This document shows, one piece after another, positions 1 through 6,736 of a stretch of DNA of 15,432 nt. This stretch comes from Pseudomonadota bacterium (GTDB taxonomy: Bacteria > Pseudomonadota > Gammaproteobacteria > GCA-001735895). The position numbers were made by a program, and so were the translations under genes. Positions within the stretch are counted from its first letter, which is position 1. Every line of letters begins with the position of its first letter. The stretch lies in NCBI GenBank assembly GCA_022545625.1, contig JACZQS010000013.1:1-15432 (forward strand). Reading direction: 5' to 3'. The notes under the pieces are model-generated. The model had not been told where the DNA came from. It did no database searches and worked only from the letters and a program-made list of their open reading frames with translations.

Positions 1-551
1 GCGTGAAGCTCACCCTGCTTGTCAGCGGCGCGGGCCCCGGCAAGCTCCTGTTCGAGGCGACTGATGCGCTGCTGAAGGACCGTGGCGTGGCCCGCCTCGT
101 CGCCCTCCGAGACCGCCTCCAGCTCGTCTTCGAGCTGGGTGACTCTCGCGCGCAGCGCGCTGGTTATTCGGGCGTTGTCCTGCTCACCGGAGTCCCCCTC
201 CCCGGAATCGGGGGCGCCTCCTGAGGATGACTGGATCTCGATCTCCCGGCGAAGCTCATGGGCTTCCTGCCGGGCTTCCTTGACCTCGTCGCGGAGATCG
301 TCACACTTGCCCGTTACTTCTCGGAGTCGAAATTCGAGGGCGCTGGAAGCGCCCTCGTCATCACCTTTCTTTCCGCTCTTGCTGCGGACCTTGCTGAGTG
401 CGTCTCCGAAACCGGCGACGAGTTTTCCGACCTTGCCACCCTGATCACTGATGCCCTGGAGCTGTTCCTCCAGTTCCGCGATGCGATCGTCCCGCTCCTG
501 GATCTCCTGGGGCTCGGCGTCGGACTGAAGCGCCACGAGCTGCTCCGTCAG
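1..551. other. GC-rich segment of different composition
   Basis: The sequence left of about 551 is visibly richer in G+C than the rest: 61-120 holds 44 G/C of 60, while 721-780, inside the same reading frame, holds 30 of 60. Codon choice shifts with it on the minus strand, to CTC, CAG, GAG and GCC, against ATA, CGA, AAT and TTA to the right. The boundary coincides with the change from AraC domain to coiled coil, so this segment may have another origin, through recombination or a chimeric assembly join. Confidence 0.6.
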
Positions 552-1313
552 CCGTTCGAGCTGGCGTCGCGAAATGCCGACATATCTGGATAGTTCGTCG
601 AGGCTGATCGGTTCTTCGAGATTGGCTTCCATCAGGGTAACTGCCTCGGTAAGAATTGGCTGGTTGGCGCCGAGGTGAAGCTTTAATGGTATCCGTTGCC
701 GATCTTCCGTGCCGCGAATGCGTTCGCAGATAAACTGTTCGGAAATTTGCGCGGCTAGTTTAGGTCCGTGGGAATTGCTGATCAATTTCAGCATCATATC
801 CAGCGACGACTGTCCCCCGGCGCAGGTGATTCGATCGCGATCGATACGGAACAAATCATCTGTAAACTGGATCTTCGGGTATTCTTCACGCATGCTGGCA
901 ATATTTTCCCAGTGTATCGTGCATCGATAGCCATCGAGTAGACCAGCGCGTGCTAACAGGTAGGTAGCTGTACAGACTGCCCCCAGGGTGATATTTCGAC
1001 TGGCAATTTTACGCAGGGCAAATTTCATCGATTTGCTCCAGCAGTCAGAAATATCGACACCACCGCAAACGAAGAGTATGGACATAGCACTGGTGTTATC
1101 GATACTTTGATCGGGTGTGATTTCGAGCCCATTGCTGGCCTTTACAGGATTGCCATCCAGGGTGTATATGGTCCAGGTATAAAGCGCCGCCTGCGCCGCC
1201 CGATTTGCCATACGCAGCGGTTCGATTGCCGAGGAAAATGCGATCATCGAATAGTTTGGGACCAGCAGGAAACCGAAATGATCTGGTTTCAATCCGGTCT
1301 TTTCATCGCTCAT
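1..1313 (-). CDS. GlxA/GbdR-type AraC regulator fused in frame to a coiled coil; runs off left edge
   Basis: An ATG at 1313 opens a frame with no stop for 437 codons to the window edge. Residues 12-200 resemble the DJ-1/PfpI-like ligand domain of GlxA-type AraC regulators (FGFLLVPNYSMIAFSSAIEP, later CTIHWENI, a motif shared with the second regulator at 3260-4222). Residues 222-255 start a normal AraC DNA-binding domain (LMEANLEEPISLDELSRYVG, then ISRRQLERL). After L255 the expected second half, with the second helix-turn-helix, is absent. It is replaced by a Glu/Arg/Gln-rich heptad-like coiled coil (for example RIAELEEQL, RVTQLEDELE, RISRLEQEL). Base composition changes at the same point. 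GbdR, CdhR and SouR of this family control betaine, carnitine and sarcosine catabolism, which suits the neighbourhood. As read, DNA binding should be impaired. An in-frame ATG at 1331 is an alternative start; neither has a good ribosome-binding site. The regulator half is secure; whether the fusion is real is not. Confidence 0.75.
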   Translation of the reverse strand, partial: MSDEKTGLKPDHFGFLLVPNYSMIAFSSAIEPLRMANRAAQAALYTWTIYTLDGNPVKASNGLEITPDQSIDNTSAMSILFVCGGVDISDCWSKSMKFALRKIASRNITLGAVCTATYLLARAGLLDGYRCTIHWENIASMREEYPKIQFTDDLFRIDRDRITCAGGQSSLDMMLKLISNSHGPKLAAQISEQFICERIRGTEDRQRIPLKLHLGANQPILTEAVTLMEANLEEPISLDELSRYVGISRRQLERLTEQLVALQSDAEPQEIQERDDRIAELEEQLQGISDQGGKVGKLVAGFGDALSKVRSKSGKKGDDEGASSALEFRLREVTGKCDDLRDEVKEARQEAHELRREIEIQSSSGGAPDSGEGDSGEQDNARITSALRARVTQLEDELEAVSEGDEAGHATVLQQRISRLEQELAGARAADKQGELH

Positions 1314-1347
1314 GGATTGGGCATCCAGCATTTTGTTAAGGGCAAAA

Positions 1348-1368
1348 ATTGGTCAATAAATGACCAAT
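1348..1368. promoter_or_regulatory. Perfect 8-bp dyad upstream of the GlxA-type gene (candidate operator)
   Basis: ATTGGTCA (1348-1355) is followed after five bases by its exact reverse complement TGACCAAT (1361-1368). The dyad lies 35 bases upstream of the ATG at 1313 on the minus strand. No T-run follows, so it looks more like a regulator-binding site or 5' leader hairpin than a terminator. Further upstream a weak promoter may be read on the minus strand, TTGGAT (1440-1435) and TAATAT (1417-1412) with a 17-base spacer. Who binds the dyad is unknown; autoregulation is a guess. Confidence 0.5.
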
Positions 1369-1474
1369 GACTAACAAAATACTAGTCTTTAATGGAAGTT
1401 ATTGCACGAAAATATTATTCGCCTACAGGCATAGATCCAATACGAAACCAGCCATACTGGATGTTGAGCGGCCT

Positions 1475-3040
1475 TCAAACTATCGAATCGGGCATCGAGT
1501 CCTTGCGTTGTTTGATATAGTCGAGCAGGGCTTCGTCGATTGCGGGGTCGAGTGGCGGTGCCTGGTATTCGGCGAGTACTTTTTTCCACTGGGCGTTAGC
1601 GCGTTGCGAGTGATCGAGCCGGCCATCCAGTTCCCACTGTTCGAAGCTGTTATTGTCGGTGATCGGGGAGCGGTAAAATGCTGTTTTGAAGTTGTTCTGC
1701 GTATGGTTACAGCCGAGGAAATGCACGCCAGGCCCGACTTCGCGAATCGCGTCCATGGCTTGACCATTTTCAGACAGGTCGACTCCGCCGAGTAAGATTT
1801 CCAGCATATTGGCCTGGTCGACGTCCATGACAAATTTCTCATATCCCATGGAGAGTCCGCCTTCCATCCAGCCAGCAGTATGGAGGATGAAATTCACGCC
1901 CGCGAGGGCGGCCGGCAACATGGTATTAACCGCCTCCGCGGCGGCCTGAGCGTCGGGTAATTTTGAGGCACAAAGACCACCACCTGACCGAAATGGCACA
2001 CCGAGGCGACGCGCCAGGGCAGCCATGCAGTAAAGCACCAGAGCGGGTTCTGGCGTACCGAAAGTCGGTGCACCCGATTGCATCGACATCGAGCTCGCGA
2101 AGCTGCCCATGATCACCGGTGCTCCGGGATTGACCAGCTGTACAAATGTGAGTCCCGCCAGGGCCTCGGCCAGTGATTGTGCGGCAGTACCGGCAACGGT
2201 AACCGGTGACATCGCTCCCGCTAGAATAAAGGGTGTGATGATACAGGCCTGGTTATTTTCAGCGTAAACCTTGGCGGCGCCGAGCATGGTGTCGTCAAAG
2301 GTCATTGGTGAATTAGCATTGATCAGGCTTGAGGCGTAGGTTCGCGGTCTTCCTGTTTCCGGGTCGATATAATTGTCACCGGCGAGAATTTTGATCATTT
2401 CGACAGTGTCCTGGGCACGCTCCGGTGCAGTAACCGAACCCATGAAACCCTTGTCAGAATATTTGATATGCGCGTAGACCATGTCCAGGTGACGCTTGTT
2501 TACCGGGATATCGACCGGCTCGCAAATGGTGCCGCCAGACAGGTGCATGGACGGCGAGGCATAAGCGAGTTTGACGAAATTCTGAAAATCTTCCAACGTG
2601 GCATAGCGTCGGCCCTTATCCAGGTCGAATACGAAGGGACTACCATAAGCGGGTACGAAAACCGTGTTTTTGCCTCCTATCTGAACGTTACGATCGGGAT
2701 TGCGGGCGTGTTGGGTATACTCGGCGGGTGCCGATGCCTGGATAATGGAACGACACAGGCCACGCGGGAATCGTACCCGTTCACCGTCAATCTCGGCGCC
2801 CCCTTTTTGCAGAATATCCAATGCCACGGGCATATCGCGGAAGTCGATTCCAATCTCTTCAAGAATGGTATCGGCATTATTTTCGATGAGTTCGAGGCCC
2901 TCTTCATCGAGTACTTCAAAATAGGGAATTTTGCGCGTGATATAAGGTTTACTGACGCTGACAATCTCGATTCCGGCACGATGTGCGCGAGAACCTCTGC
3001 GACCGCGACGTCCGCGGTCTGGCCTGTTTGATCCACTCAT
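1475..3040 (-). CDS. MttB-superfamily (trimethylamine methyltransferase-like) protein, non-pyrrolysine
   Basis: The 521-residue product matches the MttB/COG5598 family in length and in stretches such as VFVPAYGSPFVFDLDKGRR, HLSGGTICEPVDIPV, INANSPMTFDDTMLGAA and the C-terminal HTAGWMEGGLSMGYEKFVMD. Characterised members move a methyl group from trimethylamine (pyrrolysine enzymes) or from glycine betaine (MtgB, without pyrrolysine) to a corrinoid protein. This frame has no internal amber codon, and no corrinoid protein or pyl gene is visible, so it belongs to the non-pyrrolysine branch and its substrate cannot be read from sequence. The first 20 residues form a basic Arg/Gly-rich tail, probably disordered. 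The ATG at 3040 is preferred over an upstream TTG at 3052 because GGAG lies six bases ahead of it and the TTG overlaps that site. Flanked by two GlxA-type regulators and near choline dehydrogenase, it probably acts on a methylated amine. Confidence 0.85.
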   Translation of the reverse strand: MSGSNRPDRGRRGRRGSRAHRAGIEIVSVSKPYITRKIPYFEVLDEEGLELIENNADTILEEIGIDFRDMPVALDILQKGGAEIDGERVRFPRGLCRSIIQASAPAEYTQHARNPDRNVQIGGKNTVFVPAYGSPFVFDLDKGRRYATLEDFQNFVKLAYASPSMHLSGGTICEPVDIPVNKRHLDMVYAHIKYSDKGFMGSVTAPERAQDTVEMIKILAGDNYIDPETGRPRTYASSLINANSPMTFDDTMLGAAKVYAENNQACIITPFILAGAMSPVTVAGTAAQSLAEALAGLTFVQLVNPGAPVIMGSFASSMSMQSGAPTFGTPEPALVLYCMAALARRLGVPFRSGGGLCASKLPDAQAAAEAVNTMLPAALAGVNFILHTAGWMEGGLSMGYEKFVMDVDQANMLEILLGGVDLSENGQAMDAIREVGPGVHFLGCNHTQNNFKTAFYRSPITDNNSFEQWELDGRLDHSQRANAQWKKVLAEYQAPPLDPAIDEALLDYIKQRKDSMPDSIV

Positions 3041-3177
3041 TGATGACTCCAAAAAACGCCTAACCTGCTGGCGATTCTACCAAACAGTATGATTTTAGCA
3101 CCCCGAAAAGGCTGACCTAGGGGCGACTTCGAACTGTTCGCCAGCGTCATAGGGAGCGTTGACGCGAATAAATCGAG

Positions 3178-3205
3178 TTGTCGATGCTAAAGATTAGGAT
3201 AGAAT
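3178..3205 (+). promoter_or_regulatory. Candidate sigma-70 promoter for the second GlxA-type regulator
   Basis: TTGTCG (3178-3183, four of six consensus matches) and TAGAAT (3200-3205, five of six) are separated by 16 bases and sit about 50 bases before the proposed start at 3260. The 219-base gap between the divergent methyltransferase and regulator genes must hold both promoters. No convincing pair was found for the minus strand. A small dyad, CGAAC-T-GTTCG at 3130-3140, lies just upstream and could be an operator. Confidence 0.35.
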
Positions 3206-3259
3206 ACAGCTAGTTAGGTCGCCTGATATTAAAAATAACTGGCGGTTGGAGGTATTCTT

Positions 3260-4222
3260 ATTCCGATAAAAACTGAAAAAATTGGTATTCTGCTGATCGA
3301 TGGATACCCGTTGATACCATTTAGTTGCGTGGTTGATTCGATGCGAACGGCAAATCGATTATCCGCGAATGAATTGTACCGGTGGTACTATTATGCGCCT
3401 GATAATGCGCCAGTTTCAGCCAGCAGCGGGATTACGATACCAACCCGGTCACTGGCTGAAGCCAGGAACCTTGAAACCCTGTTCATCTGTGCGCCTAACT
3501 CGGCGCAGCATTTTGATGACCCCAATACGATTAAACTATTAAAAAGGTTCGACAGGCAGGGGGTTAATCTCGGTAGCGTCAGTTCGGGCAGTTTTATCCT
3601 GGCAAAAGCATCTTTACTGGGTAACTGCCGCTGTACGATTCACTGGGAAAATATTCCGGTATTCAAGGAAATCTATCCCCAGTTAGCAGTGACCTTCACC
3701 CTGTATGAAATCGACAACAAACGCTTTACCTGTTCGGGTGGTACTGCTGCGCTCGATATGATGTTGAAGCTAATCGAAACAAAACACGGCCGGGTACTCG
3801 CACAGCAAATTTCGCAGCAATTTCAGCACGACAGGATTCGTACCACAGTCGATTCACAGCAGATGGCCGACCGTATCGATCTGGCGATGAGTGCGCCAAA
3901 GCTAATCGACGTCATCAACTTGATGGAATCCAATATAGAGGAGCCGCTGGCGTTGCCTGATATCGCGGATAAATGCAATCTCTCCTTGCGCCAGATTGAA
4001 CGCTTGTTCCACAAGTATCGAGGTATGACGCCGAGTCAGTATTATTTGTCGCTGCGCCTGTTGCACGCCAAGCAATTGCTATTGAATACTAAAAACAGCG
4101 TGATCGATATTTCCATTGCTGCCGGATTTGAAACCCAGTCTTACTTCACTGCCTGTTACCGTAAATTTTATGGCATTTCGCCTCGCGTTCATCGGTCACA
4201 AATTGCAACCGAAAGGCAATGA
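3260..4222 (+). CDS. GlxA/GbdR-type AraC-family transcriptional regulator, likely ATT start
   Basis: The 320-residue product has an N-terminal DJ-1/PfpI-like domain (KIGILLIDGYPLIPFSCVVD, later CTIHWENIPVF) and a complete C-terminal AraC domain in about the last 105 residues. That domain has both helix-turn-helices: LALPDIADKCNLSLRQIERL and VIDISIAAGFETQSYFTACY. The conserved N-terminus lies before the first standard start codon (TTG at 3311), and the frame is closed by TAA at 3236-3238. The best start is ATT at 3260, seven bases after a strong GGAGG (3248-3252). A CTG at 3239 is possible but has no ribosome-binding site. Family members (GbdR, CdhR, SouR) sense betaine, carnitine or sarcosine metabolites. 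The divergent placement suggests control of the MttB-like gene, which is inference. Confidence 0.85.
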   Translation: MPIKTEKIGILLIDGYPLIPFSCVVDSMRTANRLSANELYRWYYYAPDNAPVSASSGITIPTRSLAEARNLETLFICAPNSAQHFDDPNTIKLLKRFDRQGVNLGSVSSGSFILAKASLLGNCRCTIHWENIPVFKEIYPQLAVTFTLYEIDNKRFTCSGGTAALDMMLKLIETKHGRVLAQQISQQFQHDRIRTTVDSQQMADRIDLAMSAPKLIDVINLMESNIEEPLALPDIADKCNLSLRQIERLFHKYRGMTPSQYYLSLRLLHAKQLLLNTKNSVIDISIAAGFETQSYFTACYRKFYGISPRVHRSQIATERQ

Positions 4223-4250
4223 AACTATTTTTCCTCACCCGGAAAATATA

Positions 4251-4273
4251 AACAGGTATCTCTATACCCTGTT
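4251..4273. terminator. Hairpin between convergent genes
   Basis: AACAGGTAT (4251-4259) pairs with ATACCCTGTT (4264-4273) across a four-base loop, leaving one bulged base. It sits between the end of the regulator gene on the plus strand and the stop of the threonine aldolase gene on the minus strand. There is no clear T-run on either side, so terminator activity is only plausible. Confidence 0.3.
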
Positions 4274-5289
4274 CAGAGACTGGTAAAATAGTCTTTAAAT
4301 ATCCCGATAGTCTTCCCTATGTCATCGCTACTGATATCGAGGTGGGTGACCATGCGCATGGTTGGCGTGTCCACAGTCATGCTAATCCCACTGCCGCGAA
4401 GATGCTCGCACATTGGCGCAACATGTTCGGCTGGTGGGCTGATAAATACCATGTTGGTGTGTTGCTCAATCGGCATGACCTGAAGCGAAGCAAGACCTTT
4501 CGCCAGTCGTTCGGCGTTGCTGTGATCGTCGGCCAGGCGCTCGATATTATGTTCCAGGGCATAGAGCCCACAAGCGGCGAGGACACCTGCCTGGCGTGTT
4601 CCGCCACCGAGCAGCTTTCTATTTCTCCGTGCCTTATCGATAAACTCGTTTGTACCACAGAGTACCGATCCTACCGGTGCGCCAAGGCCTTTCGACAGGC
4701 ACAGGGATATGCTGTCGAATGGTGCGCTTATTTCCGTTGCACTGATTCCTTCTGCAATGGCTGCATTCATTAACCGCGCCCCGTCCAAATGGGTGAGCAG
4801 ACCGGCGTCGTGCGCCAGGTCGCATAAGGCCTGTAAATGAGATTGCGACTGTACCCGGCCATGCACGGTATTTTCGAGGCATAACAGGCGCGAGATCGGA
4901 TAGTGAATATTATCGGGTTTTATAGCCTGGCGTAAGCTTTCGACCGGTACTTCAAACTGATCCCCGGTTGCCAGTACGGTTGAGGCAATTCCACCGAGTA
5001 CCGATGCGCCCCGGGCCTCGGAAAGGTACACGTGATATACATCGCCGCTGATATATTCGTCGCCACGCTGGCAGTGACCCAGCATCGCGAGCAGGTTTCC
5101 CTGTGTGCCACTACTGACAAAAAGCCCCGCCTGTTTACCGAGTAGCTGCGCAGCGGTTTGTTCTAGCTGGTTGACACTCGGGTCTTCGCCATAAACGTCG
5201 TCCCCGACGGTAGCCTGGGCCATACATTCTCGCATCTCGGCAGTCGGTTGGGTCAGGGTGTCACTGCGATAGTCGATGGATTTGTTCAT
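4273..5289 (-). CDS. ltaE: Low-specificity L-threonine aldolase
   Basis: The 338-residue product is a fold-type I PLP enzyme of the threonine aldolase family, which cleaves L-threonine or allo-threonine to glycine and acetaldehyde. Seen: an N-terminal SDTLTQPT, the GDDVYGEDP motif, SSGTQGNLLAML in the cofactor site, a candidate PLP-stacking His86, HLDGAR with Asp169, and the Schiff-base lysine Lys200 in SLCLSKGLGAPVGS. One feature departs from the usual: the segment that normally reads ENTHN is ENTVHG here (139-144), so substrate preference may differ. The ATG at 5289 gives normal length, with only a weak GAG ahead of it. It starts 15 bases after the Lrp/AsnC gene on the same strand, so the two probably share a transcript. 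Confidence 0.88.
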   Translation of the reverse strand: MNKSIDYRSDTLTQPTAEMRECMAQATVGDDVYGEDPSVNQLEQTAAQLLGKQAGLFVSSGTQGNLLAMLGHCQRGDEYISGDVYHVYLSEARGASVLGGIASTVLATGDQFEVPVESLRQAIKPDNIHYPISRLLCLENTVHGRVQSQSHLQALCDLAHDAGLLTHLDGARLMNAAIAEGISATEISAPFDSISLCLSKGLGAPVGSVLCGTNEFIDKARRNRKLLGGGTRQAGVLAACGLYALEHNIERLADDHSNAERLAKGLASLQVMPIEQHTNMVFISPPAEHVAPMCEHLRGSGISMTVDTPTMRMVTHLDISSDDIGKTIGIFKDYFTSL

Positions 5290-5304
5290 AGTTTGCTCGA
5301 TGAA

Positions 5305-5763
5305 TTAGATGGGCAGGGCAGTAGAGTACTTTTTTTCCTTCAATACGAAACTGGTGTTTGCGGATCGAACCGGTTCCAGCTTTAACAGTTTTTTCATCAA
5401 GAAGAACTCCAGCGCGTTAACATCTACTGCTACTACTCGGAGCAGATAATCATATTCGCCGCTCACAGAGTAGCACTCGAGAATATTGGTTGACTGTTCG
5501 ACGAAACGATCAAAGACTTCCACCGTGTTCGCATTATGGTCATTCAGGCTGACGTGGATATACACCATAACGGAAAGTCCGACGCGCTCTCGGTTCAGTA
5601 ACGCGACGTAGCGATCGACAACTCCCCGATTCTCAAGTTTACTCAATCTGCGCCAGCAGGGTGCGGTAGACAGGTTGACCTGCTCGGCGAGGCTCTGGTT
5701 GGTCACCCTGCCGTCGCGTTGAACCACCGAGAGGATAGCCTTGTCAATTTTATCAGTTATCAC
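5305..5763 (-). CDS. Lrp/AsnC-family transcriptional regulator
   Basis: Starting at the GTG at 5763, the product is 152 residues, the usual size for the family. It has an N-terminal helix-turn-helix (DKIDKAILSVVQRDGRVTNQ, then LAEQVNLSTAPCWRRLSKLE) and a C-terminal RAM/effector domain (VMVYIHVSLNDHNANTVEVF, GEYDYLLRVVAVDVNALEFF). The frame stays open upstream to a TTG at 5841, but those 26 codons are AT-rich, unlike any family N-terminus, and cover the likely promoter, so the short form is chosen. It is the first gene of a two-gene unit with the threonine aldolase and is divergent from the phenylalanine hydroxylase gene. Proteins of this family usually sense amino acids, so control of the aromatic amino-acid operon is a reasonable inference. 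No strong ribosome-binding site is seen. Confidence 0.85.
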   Translation of the reverse strand: MITDKIDKAILSVVQRDGRVTNQSLAEQVNLSTAPCWRRLSKLENRGVVDRYVALLNRERVGLSVMVYIHVSLNDHNANTVEVFDRFVEQSTNILECYSVSGEYDYLLRVVAVDVNALEFFLMKKLLKLEPVRSANTSFVLKEKKYSTALPI

Positions 5764-5795
5764 GTCTTTTAAGAAATATATTGTCGAATAAGGAT

Positions 5796-5814
5796 AATTT
5801 ATATCATTTAAATT
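5796..5814. promoter_or_regulatory. AT-rich 19-bp dyad in the lrp/phhA divergent region (candidate Lrp-type operator)
   Basis: AATTTATATCATTTAAATT is symmetrical about its central C with one mismatched pair. It overlaps the proposed -10 box of the Lrp/AsnC gene, 33 bases upstream of its GTG. AT-rich dyads are typical binding sites for this regulator family, and autorepression is common in it. The assignment of this site to the adjacent regulator is inference. Confidence 0.4.
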
Positions 5815-5827
5815 GCCTAAATTCCAA
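5798..5827 (-). promoter_or_regulatory. Candidate sigma-70 promoter for the Lrp/AsnC gene
   Basis: On the minus strand TTGGAA (5827-5822) and TATAAA (5803-5798) are 18 bases apart and lie about 35 bases upstream of the GTG at 5763. The -10 matches consensus at five of six positions, the -35 at four of six. On the plus strand only a lone TATACT (5871-5876) stands out ahead of phhA, without a matching -35. Confidence 0.35.
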
Positions 5828-5922
5828 TTTTTCGGCACCAATAAGCAAAATAATGTCTCAGGTTCGAGTCTATACTAGCCGTTATTACTTCGTTCCGGTC
5901 AAACCATCAGCGAGCTTTTGAT

Positions 5923-6717
5923 ATGGGCAGCAATTCGAATTACCGCGCCAGGCAAGCCGACACAAACGGTTATATTCATTACACCGACGACGAACACTCG
6001 CGTTGGCGGCAATTATTCGCACAACAGCGCCCAATCCTGGAAAAATTTGCCACGCCCGCCTATCTTGCCGCACTGGAGCGGCTGCAGCTACCGCAAGACC
6101 GCATACCCCAGTGTGAGGAAGTTTCGAGTCGCCTGCTGGAGGCCACCGGCTGGCGTGTAGTAGCCGTTCCGGCGCTGATTGATTTTCCCACTTTTTTTGA
6201 TTTGCTTTCAAGGCGGCGATTCCCTGCGGCTTCGTTTATCCGCTCAAGGGACGAAATGGATTATCTCGAGGAGCCCGACATATTCCATGAAATACTCGGC
6301 CATGCACCGCTATTGTTAGACGAGTCTTATGCTGATTTTGTGCAGGCTTACGGGGCGGCTGGATGTCGAGCTTCAACGCAAGAAAGAGTCTGGCTTGCCC
6401 GGCTGTTCTGGTTCACAGTGGAATTTGGTCTGCTTCGTAGCGGGGATTCGTTAAAGGCGTTTGGCGCCGGAATTGTTTCTTCGAAATCAGAGTTGCCCTA
6501 TTCGATCGAGGATAAAACTGTCGAAAGGCGACCCTTCGAGATCATCGATGTACTTTGTACGCCTTATCGTATCGACATCTTACAAACCGTTTATTTTGTG
6601 CTCGAAAGTTTGGAGCAGTTATATGAGCTTGCCAACCAGGACCTGATCCCATGGGTACAAAAAGCACGCACCATTGGGTTGAAGCCTGCCACTTTTAATA
6701 ATCGAGCGCTTGGCTAA
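5923..6717 (+). CDS. phhA: Phenylalanine 4-monooxygenase (pterin-dependent)
   Basis: The 264-residue product has the length of bacterial monomeric phenylalanine hydroxylases, which use tetrahydropterin, O2 and non-haem iron to turn L-phenylalanine into L-tyrosine in the cytosol. The iron triad is visible: His122 and His127 in EEPDIFHEILGHAPLL and Glu167 in FWFTVEFGLL. Other family stretches include VVAVPALIDFPTFFDLLSRR and FGAGIVSSKSE. The ATG at 5923 has a weak GAG eight bases ahead. It is the first gene of a plus-strand run; the HPPD gene follows after 19 bases. Pterin-4a-carbinolamine dehydratase (phhB), often the partner gene, is not in the window. The divergent Lrp/AsnC gene is the obvious candidate regulator. 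Confidence 0.95.
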   Translation: MGSNSNYRARQADTNGYIHYTDDEHSRWRQLFAQQRPILEKFATPAYLAALERLQLPQDRIPQCEEVSSRLLEATGWRVVAVPALIDFPTFFDLLSRRRFPAASFIRSRDEMDYLEEPDIFHEILGHAPLLLDESYADFVQAYGAAGCRASTQERVWLARLFWFTVEFGLLRSGDSLKAFGAGIVSSKSELPYSIEDKTVERRPFEIIDVLCTPYRIDILQTVYFVLESLEQLYELANQDLIPWVQKARTIGLKPATFNNRALG

Positions 6718-6736
6718 CAAAGGCTGGGAGAGGAAC

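Noticed and set aside
1107..1795. Plus-strand open frames of 87 and 142 codons
   Set aside because: They lie opposite the regulator and methyltransferase coding sequences and show no family features.
2468..3031. Long plus-strand open frame opposite the MttB-like gene
   Set aside because: Its translation has no recognisable domain and it lies antisense to a well-supported coding sequence.
1475..3040. Pyrrolysine-containing MttB
   Set aside because: There is no in-frame TAG inside the gene and no pyl genes in the window.
5764..5841. 26-codon upstream extension of the Lrp/AsnC protein
   Set aside because: AT-rich, begins with TTG, and covers the likely promoter and dyad; the family N-terminus starts at the GTG at 5763.
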